Of a DNA stretch of 64,000 nucleotides, positions 1 through 12,329 are shown piece by piece. The position numbers and the translations under genes are program-made. Below the pieces are notes generated by a model that ran no database searches, was not told the origin of the DNA, and saw only the letters and a list, made by a program, of their open reading frames with translations. Every line of letters starts with the position of its first letter. Position 1 is the stretch's first letter. Source of the DNA: Crocodylus rhombifer (Eukaryota > Chordata > Crocodylia > Crocodylidae); assembly GCA_038503035.1 (NCBI GenBank), contig JAVSML010000048.1, positions 498,541 through 562,540 of the forward strand, in the 5' to 3' direction.

Positions 1-45
1 CCTAGGTCCCTTCCGACTCTAGCTACTATGAAACTATGAAACTAT
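1..45 (+). repeat. CR1 LINE 3' terminus (truncated by window edge)
   Basis: The window opens with CCTAGGTCCCTTCCGACTCT, followed by two tandem ACTATGAA-type units. 'GGTCCCTTCC.ACTCT' plus a short octamer repeat is the standard CR1 3' end in sauropsids. The rest lies to the left of the window. Confidence 0.75.
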
Positions 46-2890
46 AAATCAAACACTCATGCCTATCACTGTGCCCCAACTCAAAAGCCCAGGTCGTACT
101 TATTCCAACGCTGAAAATTGCGTCCTGCAGTAGCCCGTGGGAAATCTCTCAGGATGAAATTTGATGCATGCGACTTTAGCAGGCTGATAAAGCGGAGTTG
201 TCAAAAATCAAACTGTTGGCGATAAGTAAATTAAGTGCCATATTTAAGGCTTGTAGGCCCAAACAATATGATGCAAACTTCAGGCTGCTCTGAATGATGA
301 CTGGGTGTTTGACTAGGATGAGGCTAATCCAGAATCTTTACTGAAGGATAACTGCATAATAGGCCGTATTCACCCTGGTGACTTAGTGCAGTTACTATAA
401 TTATAACCTACAATTACTTTCTAGTCCAAATGATGAGCACAATCTAGGTGTCATTGTGTGTGGACAGCACAAAGCACAATGGGTTCTGATGGGTTTTTAA
501 AAATTGAAATGCAGTACATTTTTATTCTAAAAATAATTGAGTTTAAGATTAAATTTCAAATGATGACAGTTTATCTTGAGGCCTAACATGACTGTAATCT
601 ATTACAATTGTTCACATTAAAGCAGTACTATTTAAGCTGTGCATATGTGCTGCCAAATTTTTAAAAAGTCAAACCACTGAACTGGTGGGCTGAGCATCTG
701 GAGCCAGAATTTGCAGAAGTAAATAAACCAGCTTGCAGCAGCTGTAGCTTTCTCTGCAGGTGCAGAGAGAGTATTTGCTTCTGTTCAGTTCACTTTATTA
801 ATTAGCTCATTCAGAGTTAAGAAACTGCTTAGGAATCAAAAAAAAAAGGCAAGTGTGTTTCTCCTCTTCCAGTCTATGAATTAAAACTAAGAGGCTGAGA
901 GAGTTCTAAAATCTTGCAAAAGGTGATTACCGGAACCAAATAGTTTAATTAATTACACATACTCCTTTATTTAATAAATATCCAATCTAGTTGAATCCCC
1001 TACTCAGATGTTAAAGGCAGAGGTCGGTCATCGTTAACCAATCCTATCCTGGGCCTTAAATTTGTCACTTAAATTTGTTTAAGTTGTTGATTTGTAAGGG
1101 TCATTACTGTGCTGGGAAGGGTCCCTCTAGGTTGACTGCTCTGTCTTTTACTTTAGTATTGCTAAAACAGGACTTGTTTAGGAACCCCATTCTCCAATAG
1201 TCTCAAAACAAGGACAAGGTAAGTCTACCTTCTCCTCCGGTACTATTCGTGCCCTATGGACGTGCCTAATCCACGATTGTGACATTTTAAAAAATTCTAC
1301 TTGATCATTTTATTCTGAATATCTGGTGCAGGCATCTACACCAAAAGCTGTTTGATTGCCACTGTATACATTTGCTGCTGACGCTGTTAACCTTGCACAT
1401 AGAGGGAGACCTTATGAAAAGGAGCACTTGCTTTGCCCATTTGTCAGTATGTTTTAGAAATAGTTGGTTTTAATTGCAAGCTCTTCTGATAAACTCTTTT
1501 TTTCATGTATATCTGGCACATTTAACTCGGTTCTGTTTTAAAATGCTGGGGGGGGTTGCATTGTAATTGGATTTCAGTAGCCTTCTGAAAACAGCTTGCC
1601 ACTAATCTTCTAGTAAATAAGAAGTGCCCTTCATCATTTTCTGAGAGAGATTTTTCTAAAATAAACATTGTTTTAATTTGCATAATTGTGTGTTAAATGT
1701 GCACCTCGCACATCTTACTGGGTAGCAAAAAAGTACCAGTACAAAGTAAAATGCGTCACTTCCTACCAGTGAGAATTAGTACTTCTTTAAGAAAAGAAAA
1801 AGTATTAATGTAACGCAAAATTTAAAATTGGTTATTTAAGGTAAGGTTTAATGCCACTGGATTAATGATTAACATCAGTGATTTAAATCTATTCAAGCCA
1901 GTTTTCAGCCCAGAGCTCTAGCCATTTGTTTCGATGCTGTGGGGCAGCTTAAGAAACAAGGACTGACTCTTTAGGCAGCTTTGGCATCAGTGGGGTGGTC
2001 AGATCGGGCAAAGGACAGGTAGACTGGTGTCTGGTCTGCATATTCCCGGTGATGGTTTGACCGGATCACCTGATGCTGCCGATAGATTTTGGTCGAAATC
2101 AGAGAGAGACCTAATCCTTGTGGGACTCTTCAAGTGAAGTGAAGGTGCGGCTCCCCATCACTCTTAGTTGCATGCTGTCTTCCAGGAAACGTTTTACCGT
2201 GTTCCCCTGGACTACTACTACCCGTTTCGGGCAAGATGGCAGTAACTTATAGGTGGCAGGTTTGGGTGCTGCAAGAAGATCCCGGAGAATGAGAAGGGTT
2301 GTGCGTCCTGTACACATCGATAGCACCAGATCGCCCATCCCTGCCGCTGTTTTGCTCTGGCCTGCATCCAGGATGCTGTGCCAAGGATATTATTAGCATC
2401 AGCTGTGCTATATTTTCTGCTATACCTGATTCTTGTATTGCATCTCTTAAGGCTTTCTCCAGTCCAGGTTGAAAAAACTCAAGTGCTGAGGATTTCATCA
2501 CATTCTCAGGGAAAGGACTTATTTAATACGGGTGTATGGTCCCCACTGGTATTTTAATTGGGTATTGTAACTTAGTATGTATTGACTATTTTGACATAGC
2601 AGTGTGCCCCTAAAACGCACGGTGACATTATAAGTTATTGTTGCAAAATGATCCCTGTGGATTTGCATTAATGCTGTCATGATGACAGTGTCCTTTAAGT
2701 CACAAGATCCTCTAAGTCACACATTTTAATGGAGGCCGTTCAATAATTGAAAGCAGCCTGCTTTCAAACTCTTGTCCTCACGTTCCAAGCCAGCTTGCCA
2801 AATTATCAGAAGATAACTCATTTTAAAGACTGACTTGAGATGCTGCTATTTAAAATGGGCTTGTATTGGACTTGGCAATAGTAGGCAACT
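46..2890. other. Non-coding, no recognised gene
   Basis: This A+T-rich sequence is probably intron 1 or 5' flank of RASGEF1C. From about 1.9 to 2.5 kb it becomes more balanced in base composition, with minus-strand open frames of 75 and 84 codons that I cannot assign. I found no splice-supported exon. Confidence 0.5.
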
Positions 2891-3260
2891 GTCGATCCTC
2901 TGCCTCATTGTGCGCATGTAAAGGTCTAGTCAGATGCTTGATGAATCCATTTGTGGCTGACACGCCCAAGTTGAGAGCGACACAGCTTGTTACAAGTTTC
3001 ATCGATCCGTGTGCTGTCCGAGTTGGAGTCCAAGTTTACAGTACACCGCTTTTCTATTTCTTGCTTTGCTTGCGTCCTCTGGATCAAAGCTGCTTCGCGT
3101 TGAGCTGCACCAAGCACCAGATGTTCCCTCCGTTTCAGATGGGATTCTGCGCGCTCCTCCCAGCTTCCTACGTTGACGTGGAATGACGTCATATCATTTT
3201 TTGCACACATTGTGGTACCGCCATAGAGGGAGACCCCATTTTCTAGAGCCGTCTCGAATC
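2891..3260. promoter_or_regulatory. CpG-retaining segment with paired CRE-like sites (candidate promoter/enhancer)
   Basis: By eye about 20 CpG dinucleotides occur in 370 bp of near 50% GC, close to random expectation, in a genome otherwise depleted for CpG. A perfect palindromic CRE, TGACGTCA, sits at 3184-3191 and a half-matching TGACGTGG at 3174-3181, exactly 10 bp apart. A minus-strand open frame of 94 codons covers it but has no recognisable homology. A young repeat is the main alternative. Confidence 0.3.
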
Positions 3261-5441
3261 TTACTATACAAAATATTCTTGGGGATACGGTGTTCTGCCA
3301 TAAGTGACAACAAAAAGTTCACACCTGGTCCCTTAACATTCAAGCTTAAGTGATTTGAAACAAATGTGGCTCTTCACTTGTTCTGGTAAAGGTTGTGAAT
3401 TTCCCTTAAGTTTCTTTCTTTCCTTCTTTTTTTTTTTTTTTTTTAAAAAGAGGCTTTTCATGACGCGTAAACATGTAGAAGACCCGATCCATATTTGCAT
3501 CATTTGCGCTGATATTCCAGTGGCTTGTGGTCACTTTAAAAAAATGTTGTACAGCAGCAACACCTCCGAACGGAAGAGTTACAGCAGCATTTGAAGATAA
3601 ATTAGAATTTGTCTGGGGACCAGCTACTCATGCTGCTTCTCTGCACTGATTTGACTTCCTTGCTTTGCTTTCTGGACTGATGGTGGCTGCTAGTGCAATT
3701 ATAATGCCCACTGTGATAGTGTCGCCATTCTTCTCCTGGATGTCAAGGCCTAAAGGGGCTTTAAAACTATTTTTGCCCTTTATTCTGTGTTAGCGCTGCC
3801 TTGGGAGCAAGAGGTTTCTTGTCTCCTGTGATGAACGTGTAACACTGGAAAGAAATGAGCTATGTATTTAGCTACAGTGTTGTGATTTAATAGAAAACTG
3901 CATTGCCTTTTGGAGTAATATTGAAAAAACAAAGTTAACCTAAACAGCAATCTGGTTTTTAGGCTACTAAAAATGATTTCTACTTAATAAGGTCTGATTC
4001 TCACCCAGTTTCTCATGGTGAATAGTACTCTGAGTTGTCTCATACACTTCACTGCAGCTACTCAAGGAGTATGCTGCTGAGCATGAGGACAACAGTTTGG
4101 CTCATTTCCCCAGATAGTTAAGGACTGGATAAGATCAGAAAAATTACTAGAACTGGAGCTTTCTTATTGTCTCTCTTTCTCCTCTCTTTGTGCTCAGTGT
4201 GCTGTTTGGGGGGACCTACATGATTTGATTGCTGCAATGCTGATATAGCTATGGAAGAGCAAGCTGTATTTTAATCAGCCTCATGAATCATCAAAAAAAT
4301 TTGCCAGCGTAGGTTTGGTTACTGAATCCTCATTGTTGCTGATGTTTGATGTATGAAGTCAAGAGAACATAACATGGTATTCAGCTCTGAGGCTAGACTT
4401 GGGATGCTGACGGTCAGGAAAACCTTGGTTTTGACTTTTAATTTAAATTTTAATATGGCAGTCGTCGAGGGAGAACAAGTATGTCACACCATGATGCCGT
4501 TCTCACACAGGCACTTTTCCATCGGTGCCTGCAGCTCAGCAAAAAATGGGGTCTGAATACAAAGGCTCCTTTAAAATTATTGGAGGTCTGCTCTTTGGAA
4601 GCAGGCCGAGACTAACATGTTAGCGAAATGCAGATAGTGAAACTACTCATCCAGGAAAACTCCTGCCGTAACTTGCTTGCAAATCAAAAGTGTCATTGAA
4701 CTGTCTGGAAAAGGTGAAAACTTATCAAAGATTTTCGGAGAAGAAAGAGAGAGCGATTGTAGGGTTGTAGAGATTATGGAAATGAGACAACACAGCACAA
4801 ACGTGTAGCCTAATATAGATCTGAAACGAGAAGCTCCTGGTGTTTTTGTAGGTGGGCAGTAAATGATAGTTGACCAAGTTCAGGATAGTCTTTTGACTGG
4901 CTTTTCGTGGCTTGCCATTGTAACATAAAAAGTAATTTTAATAAAGCAGAGGATTTTGGGATTTCTCAGGTGTATTCCCAATGCCCCTCCCTCCCCCAGC
5001 CCCCCATCTTAACAAGTGACTCTGCTTCTGGAAGAAAGCGTACTGTAGTTTTGTGACTGTTGGTAATTTGGGCCACCTATCTAAAGTAAGACTTTTTCCC
5101 AAGCAGTTAATTATGCAGCATATTTGTGGCTATCCAGTGTGCTAAAAAAAATCAGTAATGTGCAAAAAGAAAAGAAAGGTTTCTAACAGCAGCACGTCAG
5201 AAATTGTGTGACAATGAAAGAGTGCATTGATCACTACCCTTGATTGACGTGTCTTGTTTAGATAACTTACAGAGGTTGAATGCTTTATTTCCTGCTTATT
5301 TCTGGGATTGGTCAAGGTGGAAGATCCTGTGGGATTTGTCAAAATCAGGATGACACAATCCAGGCCAATAATGTAATGTTTAATAGAACCGTTTCTTGTA
5401 ACGGATATTTGTACCACAGAGCTGCTGCAGGCTATAGAGAC
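3261..5441. other. Non-coding, no recognised gene
   Basis: A+T-rich sequence with an 18-base T-run at 3427-3444. I saw no exon or repeat I can name. ORFs here are short and lack coding character. Confidence 0.5.
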
Positions 5442-5474
5442 ACCCAAGCTAACTTTAAATGAGCTAGCTTGGGT
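5442..5474. repeat. Short inverted repeat (10 bp arms, 13 nt loop)
   Basis: ACCCAAGCTA at 5442-5451 pairs perfectly with TAGCTTGGGT at 5465-5474. It may be the core of a decayed palindromic MITE; no terminal repeats or target duplication were found. Confidence 0.45.
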
Positions 5475-5815
5475 ATCAGAAGTAGCTTGGCTGCAGTAGC
5501 ATTGAGTCCTGTTTGGGCTTATTTATCCTGTCACTTGTCGGGCAATTAAGCCTGCACTAAGCTCCGTATTGTAGCAAACAGGTTACATCCAGCACCTTAG
5601 CTAGTTCCTTTAGTTAGCTTCTCTAGACTACAAGGTGGACTGCAGGGCAGTCTGCAGAATCAGTATATCCAGTAAGACCTTACAAAAGTAGCTGCTGAAA
5701 GTTGCCACCTTTTGGGGTAGAAAATGCCAGCTGGTTAATAGTCTGTGGCAACATTATAGAACAGTTTAGGGCAGAAAGAAAACATGATTATTAAATTGAC
5801 TGGAATCTAAAGAGA

Positions 5816-6560
5816 AGACAGTGGTGGGAACAGGTCAGGTGTAGCAGTGCACGGTTTGTGCCTCCACTTCAAGAACATCAGGCAGGCTGTGGGGAATTTA
5901 GGCCCAAACAGGTGGTCACCTGACTGCAGACAGCTGCCTGATTGGAGGAGGCCTGGGCAGGGAGTGTATAAGCCCAGACTCTGGGAGCAGGGCCCGCAGT
6001 TGCATCTGGGGAGCTGTAGGAGCAACATCCATCAGCCTGAAGACTGCAGCTCCCAGAACACCGGGAGGCTTGGGTAGGAACTGTGGGGATGGAGGAGGTT
6101 CCTTCTGGTCTTGGGAAAGACCTGAAACTGCACCCTGCTGGGGTTGGTTAGTGTGGTGGGGCAGTCTCCAGACAATGCTACACGTGTGCCATTCCAGTGA
6201 GGCGGTGAGGCGGGGGCGCCATAAAGCCTCAGCCTCCACTGCCTTCTGGGTCACCCCATAGTGGGGGAAGGCTTGGGAACAAGGTCCACCAGGAGGGAGC
6301 TGAGGCCTAAGGGACGAAAGACCCAGACAGTGAGTGTGTGACCCAGTAAGGGGGCAGGGTGAGTGTGTGGCCCAGAGATAGGTCAGAGCACGGTCCAGTG
6401 AGGGGCCGGGGGAGTGGTCCAGTAAGGCTCCAAGGTCCACCTAGAGGGATCTGAGGCCTGTGTGGGCCAGAGGCCGAATGAAGCCCAATGAGGGGTCAGG
6501 GGAGTAGCAGTGGATTTAGATGCTATCGGTGAGGCATGGGACACAGTGTAGGGATGGTTT
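5816..6560. repeat. Unclassified GC-rich repeat, LTR-like, with internal ~151 bp imperfect tandem repeat
   Basis: The segment has a promoter-like arrangement: inverted CCAAT (ATTGG, near 5941), then GTGTATAAG (near 5966). Downstream, AAGGTCCACC-GAGGGA-CTGAGGCCT occurs at about 6281 and again at about 6432, each followed by related G-rich text (GTGTG-CCAG-AAG, AGGGG-CGGGGGAG). This suggests a retroelement LTR or similar repeat. No primer-binding site, polypurine tract or second LTR was found. Confidence 0.35.
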
Positions 6561-7205
6561 GGAGCCATGTAATTGGGCTAGAACACCAGGGCCAGAAATG
6601 GGCAGCCTCCTGCATTTTTACATCAATTCATTTGACATCAAATGCATGGCAGGTGAGAGCAGGTAGACTGCCTTAAATGGGGGGGAGGGGACTTCGACCT
6701 CTTAGGGTGCCCAGGGATTCCCACCCCCGTGCCAGACCAGGGTACATGGGCCTGCACCTATACTCTTGCAAAATTGCCATGGGATTGTTATTAGTTGTAA
6801 ACTGAGTGAGATCCTGAAAGAAATGGAAGATTTGCTGTCAAGTACAGTGGGGCCAGGTTTCATCCTTGGTTTAGGTCTCATTGGACGTGCAGTGTTCCAG
6901 GGTTTGCTAATGTCGGGAAGGAGGTTGGATAGGCAAAGAGGAGTGCTACAATTCCAGCCTTGGTTCCTGTATTTCCCCCGTAGATAGAGCTCTTGGTGGT
7001 ATGGCTGCCAGGCCACCCAAGGCTGCAAATGAGGTTTTATAACATTAGCACATCACGTCTGCTGCATTTGTTAAATTGGTCACTGCAGCATCCGTATATA
7101 ATTACATACATTGAAACACTGTGAAGAACTGCTCCAGACTGTCTAATCCCAGATTCTGTTCAATCATGTTTCCATGATACTTTGGCAGATTTTCTTTTAA
7201 GCACT

Positions 7206-7490
7206 GAATCACAGTCGTAAAGATAGAAGGGCCTACTGGATGACCCCCTGAGGTCCAACCCCCGCTCAAGGCAGGAACATTTGTCTAAGCCATCCCCGAC
7301 AAGAGTTTGTCTAAACTGCTCTTAAAATCTGCCAGTGGGGGATTCCACTGCTGCTTTAGGCAGTCAGTTCCAGCCCCCCATGGTTAGAAGGTGCTTTCTA
7401 ATATTCACCCTAAATTTCACTTATTGTTATTTAAGCCCACTATTTCTTGGTCTCTCCCCTCTAGACACAGACCATTGTTGATCACCACCT
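7206..7490 (-). repeat. CR1 LINE 3' end fragment, minus strand
   Basis: Read on the + strand, 'TGACCCCCTGAGGTCCAACCC', then a 'GCTCAAGGCAGGA' block, and later 'GGTGCTTTCTAATATTCACC' are the reverse complement of the conserved CR1 3' region. The fragment is diverged and 5'-truncated, with no reverse-transcriptase coding left. Confidence 0.7.
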
Positions 7491-7930
7491 TCTTAAAACG
7501 CATGAAAGGTGGTTTTAAAGAAAGTTATCAAATACTAGAGGCCAAATACCCATTTTTCTCTTCCCCAGACTGATTAATCACAGTTCGTCTGACCATTCCT
7601 TGTGTGTCATGCTTTCTAGACATCAACTTCAGTTTCTTTCTGTTTGCTCTTAAAATCTACCCAGCTCAGCTGGGCTGCATGAGACATTCCCTGATTATTT
7701 CGAGTGGCGATTGCGGTCCATGGAGTCTCCAAAAACAGGTTGTTTCTCTGAGCCCTGGGAGAGTACACTGAAAACAGAAAAGCTTCCATCGGAAATGATT
7801 TCATGGCACAAGCTGTTCAAATTGGTGTTGTTTAGCAAATAGCTGCCAAGCTGAATCCTAGGAAGATTGTGTTTTCACATACAAAGAAATTATCAGTTTT
7901 ACAGATAAGCATATTTTCATAGGCTGCACT

Positions 7931-7986
7931 TGGCTGTTACATATTCCACTGAATTTTCTTGATATGCAAATGATATGTAACAGCCA
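7931..7986. repeat. Perfect 14 bp hairpin with octamer ATGCAAAT in the loop
   Basis: TGGCTGTTACATAT at 7931-7944 is the exact reverse complement of 7973-7986. The 28-base loop contains the POU octamer ATGCAAAT at 7964-7971. The stem does not extend in either direction. It is too short for a canonical microRNA precursor. It may be a regulatory palindrome or a MITE remnant. Confidence 0.55.
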
Positions 7987-9200
7987 TACTGTGGTTATTC
8001 CCTATGAGCTGATATCCCTGGAGAGCTGTTGATTATCTTACCATGAGCTTTCGCTCTTCCTTTCTCTCCTCTGGGGAACTGGCAAGTATTCTTTTCATCA
8101 GGAATTTCTAGTTGGTTAGCTCCCTAGTTTTCTTTGAAATGGAGTCCCTTGTTACTTTTGTGTATGTTCAGGGAAATCCTCACTACGAAATATCAGTACC
8201 ATTTAAGAATCCAGAGAAAAGTTGGAAAAAGAAGTGTTTGAAATTATGCATGAGAAGAGAAGCATGCCAGATCTTCAAGTGCCCTCCTGAAGGCTGAAAT
8301 AAGCTGCAAGAAAGCAAAATCACTGCTCATGGACATGTGTCATTTTAATACTTGGTAAGGTATTTATCCATAGGGATATTAAGCCTTTATTACAGTGATC
8401 AACAACCTGTTTCCTTTAGTGCTGTTCCCTATTTATTCTTTCTGTTATCAGATTTTTATGCCAGCAGGCCCATCACTACCATTTTAGAGGACTTTGCAGG
8501 GAAGACCTAGTCTGCATCTCCCCTATAGCCTTCCTTCTGCCATCTTCTGCCCAGGAAAAGCACGTGTCTGCAATATGGTCTGAATTTATGAAGGCAAGGT
8601 CAAAGAAATGCATGGATGCTTGGATGAAAAAGCAAATAGGAATAGTCATTAACAGAAGGATAGCACCTAGCTCCCGCATAATAAATGGAGAATGTGCTTT
8701 GCAGAAGTACATACACAGTGCATACATATGTACTGCCATAGTAAATGGAGAATTAACTTTGTCATTAGTGTACATTGAAATCAAAAGGCCACTATTTGCA
8801 CGCATTTATTCATCTCCCTTTGAAGCAGGGAATAGACCCAATTCTCAGTAGATCGATTAAATAACAATTTGAACAAATAAATGTTTCAAGGAGAATCTTA
8901 TCACTGCCTCTGGTACTAGTGCTTTTGAAGAATTTGGGGATATCATGAACTTTGCAAGTGCTTATGTGAGCAATTTTTTCATGTCCCCAGAGCCATGTTC
9001 TAACACGTACTTTGAACGGCACCTCACTCCACGAAGCGTTGTACTGATTTCAGTGGGAAAGCATCTTGCTCTTCAAGAGCAAGCTGATCCGAATCTAGCC
9101 CTACTTGTGTGTCTGCGTATCGGGCGCTAACGTGGGCACATGTACAAATCCAAGTTGCTTTGCAAGAACGAAGAGTCTGAAAGGAGGGACAGGCTCTGCT

Positions 9201-10997
9201 TCCTTAGACACCATAACCACGTGTGTGCACGGAGGATTGGACTTTGGTCAGTCGTGCCTTTGAAGTGCCGACATTCAGCTTGTGCATTCGTGGGTGCGAG
9301 ATCCGGCCTTTAGAAGAATGACCGAGGTTGAGAGCCTACAATTTCACTACACCATATTTAACTACAAGGTAATCATTTGGCTGTTCATTTGAGTTCTTCA
9401 TCGAGCGGTTCAAGCCCCAGACAAGGGAGCAGAATGGATTCGGATTCATGTTGTTGTTCATTGTCTATTTTAGGAAAAAAACAATTGTCCAAGAAACAAG
9501 CAGAATGAGCAAGCACAGTACTATATGCGGGTCCTAGGCATCAATAAAGCTTTACCCTTGCACTGTATTTTTTTTGATAGCACTCTGCTTTGTTTAGGAT
9601 GTGTTGTGGTGGATGGAGGCTGGAGGACTAGTAAGTCATTCTTCCTACACGCAGGCACACACGCTATCTATAAACTGGTTCTCCTACAGACTGGGAAGGG
9701 AGAATAATGAGAGCGCATTGTTTGCTTTAAAAAAAAAAAAAATAGCTGGCATAAAACAGTGACTGGGGACTAGATTGCTCTTGTACTTAGATCAGTTAAA
9801 TGTCATCATGCTTTCTGGATCACATTCCCTAGTATGAATTTTGAGTGATTTCACAGCATCTCTTAAGGAGCACTTAAAAAAACAAGCTAGTATGGTATGA
9901 ATGAAGACTGCGTGGGAAATATCTTTGTGGTATGCTCACACAGCCTGAATAGCTCCGGTCTCTCCCTGTTAACTGGACTTGTCCTTTACAGAAATTGGCT
10001 GAAGATAACCCACATCATGACTGCTGGGAGAGTTATGAGGTCAACAGTTACAGGTCGAGATTTAGTTCATCCTGTTTATACCCTGGAACAGATTCATTCC
10101 TGGTTTTCACACCACTGAAGTTACGGCAGGGAGGACTTTGGCCCATCATCACCATCTCTTGTCAGGTTCGTTTCACCAGGGTCGCTGAGATCGAGGAGGG
10201 CTGGTGCTTTTCCAACTCAGAAGGGGTTTTTGTAAGGGGCTGCGGGGGTAGTGAGAATAGCCATATGTCAGAGCTAGTGTTGATACAGCTTTTAGAGGTG
10301 GTCTTAATCCCCGTGTTTTGAGGCTCACACCAGAGCAGGCACTGAGGCTGGTTTTAGGAGTCAGACGCAGTGACACCTGCCTTCTCGGGTGTGTCGTGAT
10401 ACCGAGCAAAGGATGGGTGTTGGGCGCCCCTTCTGGAACATCGTGCAAAAGTGGCTCGTCTGGTTTGTTTCTGCTAGCTCCATACCTCACTCTTTTTAGA
10501 GAGGAGCTGCGTGGAGACCATAAGAGTCTGGTATGAGTTAAGAGGCTGACCGGTGCTAGGCTGGGCAAAGACCCAAGAGTCATAGGCTGAGTCCCTGAAT
10601 GCACTCCAACCCCGCTGCACCTTTTGGGGAAAACCCAACCTGGATTCAGAGGTGGAAGTCTTCCAAAAGTGAGACTGTTCACAGCACGTTCACTTTGGAT
10701 GAATCTACCCTAGATTTACTTCACAATAAACTTGTTCTGTAAGCTGCTGTCTGAAGTAGGAGCTAGAATAGGACAAAGGATGGGTGTTGGACGCCCCTTC
10801 TGGAACATCGTGCAAAAGTGGCTCGTCTGGTTTGGTGCTAGCTTGTTTTTTTAAGTGCTCCTTAAGAGATGCTGTGAAATCATTCAAAATTCGTACTAGG
10901 GAATGTGATCCAGAAAGCCACGTGGTTATGGTGTCTAAGGAAACATGTTCATGAAGCCACTGTTTTATGCCACAAACCAGATGAGCTAGAATAGGAC
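9201..10997. repeat. Mosaic of inverted and direct duplications (fragmented repeat cluster)
   Basis: 9810-9890 is inverted-repeated at 10838-10918 (2 mismatches in 81). 9201-9223 is inverted-repeated at 10919-10941 (perfect, 23). 9747-9761 is inverted-repeated at 10958-10972 (perfect, 15). 10407-10467 is directly repeated at 10774-10834 (1 mismatch in 61). GAGCTAGAATAGGAC occurs at 10760 and 10983. CpGs are not depleted, which fits recent origin. No transposase or RT coding was recognised. Confidence 0.65.
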
Positions 10998-12329
10998 CTG
11001 GATGTATGTGGCAGAGGTGTCGGCTTGCATTGAACTAATGGCTGCTCTGAGGTGAATTGGGCAGTGCTAACATGCACCGGAGTCATTTTCTCCAAAGTAA
11101 ACTTGCTGCTGGCTTCTTCAGAAGCCCCATTTATACCGGAGAGCAGCGTTCCCTTTGAAGGAAACCCTGTGCATTGTGTCTGCTACACTTTTCCAGACTA
11201 ATCTCAATGTACTCTGTGGCTACATCCCCACATGTGGGCATGTGCGGTTTGTGGCTCCACAGACCGCACGTATGGAACGTTAAAATGTAAATTTGCAGCG
11301 CAGGGCACAACATTAGGGCAAAATTTACTACTAGGATTTCCCAGTAGCAACCCTCCTCCCCTCTCCCCCCCCTCCCCCCCCCCAAAAAGGTGGTATGGCA
11401 CGCTACAATAGTGCGTGCCGGAACAAGTAGCGGCTTGGTCCTCCAGGGAGACTCTCTGGTTGCTGACTCTCTGGACGTGCCCCGGCTGCTCCAGCATGCC
11501 AGAAGAAGCTGGGCAGGGGCGGTTTGCCCAAAGCAGGACACCGTGTCCCACAACAAAGTGGACATGCAGGGTTGTGCAGGCGTGCTCCCCGCATGTGTGG
11601 ACACGTGTAGGGATAAACACGGCATGTGTCCACTTCCAAAAGTAGTTAATGTGGTTTTGACTTGGACCCACTTCCAGTTGGTCATATATTGTTGAATAAT
11701 GGTGCTGCCAGTGGAGGAAGCTGTCATTGTTTGGGCTGCAATTAAGATTTCCTGCTTTTGAGGTTAGTGGCTTATTTTTCAGTTAAAGGCTTGCTACATT
11801 ATCTAAAATGCCAGCAGAAGAGCCTCGAACTCGTGTGGGCTGAGCATATTACAGAAGTAAGGCTTTGAAAGTTGTGATTGCAGATGACGTTACTCTTGCT
11901 AGCTGTTCCTCAGAAGAGCAGCGAGTTAGCGCCTGCCTTCCTCCCCGATGCATGGAGGCATGCCACGATAACAGGTGGCTGCATTGAAAACCGCTGCAGA
12001 TGGCACTCCAGAAGGCTACATATGACCAGAAGCTCAGGAGCATATTTTTGTTACAGAGACGATCCATACGGCATCCCTACAGCAAAGAGAAACTTCTCTC
12101 CCATTTGAACTGATCTGGGGAACAAGAAAAGAAAACAAATGCTGCTGGTTGGGGCAGGGTCTGATGGCGTAGACTCAAGAGTTGCCTTTTGGCACTGTCA
12201 TTCGTGCATGGAGGGAGCCAAGATGAGAATTTGCAGCTCAGTTTTGGCCTAGGCCAGGGCACCCGTGTGTTCTCGAGCTTGAGCATTGGTTGCAGAGCCA
12301 ACACAGCAGAGTCCTCCCAGATTGCCCGC
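10998..12329. other. Non-coding, GC-rich patch with C-run; no recognised gene
   Basis: A C-rich simple tract occupies 11351-11383. Flanking sequence has many CACATG/CATGTG-type words in both orientations (for example ACATGTGGG near 11235 and CGCATGTGTGG near 11590), suggestive of a decayed element with inverted ends. Overlapping frames open on both strands at 11.1-11.7 kb look like composition effects. Confidence 0.4.

Noticed and set aside
2111..3210. Minus-strand open frames at 2.1-3.2 kb as a broken gene
   Set aside because: Frames of 75-94 codons need frameshifts to join, have no splice sites at the joins and match no family I recognise; recorded only as an unassigned region.
1398..3235. 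CATAGAGGGAGACC at 1398-1411 and 3222-3235 as ends of an LTR or insertion
   Set aside because: Only 14 bases are shared, with unrelated flanks on both sides; insufficient for element boundaries.
5916..6440. 174-codon minus-strand open frame
   Set aside because: It falls within the repetitive LTR-like segment; the Pro/His/Thr-rich text reflects the tandem G-rich repeats on the other strand.
7976..7984. TGTAACAGC on the right arm of the hairpin equals the 5' seed region of miR-194
   Set aside because: Similarity stops after nine bases, the stem is only 14 bp and the loop is unlike the miR-194 precursor; a chance seed match.
11131..11727. 198-codon and overlapping minus-strand frames plus + frames in the same place
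   Set aside because: Simultaneous openness in several frames and strands is a composition effect around a poly-C tract; no protein family recognised.
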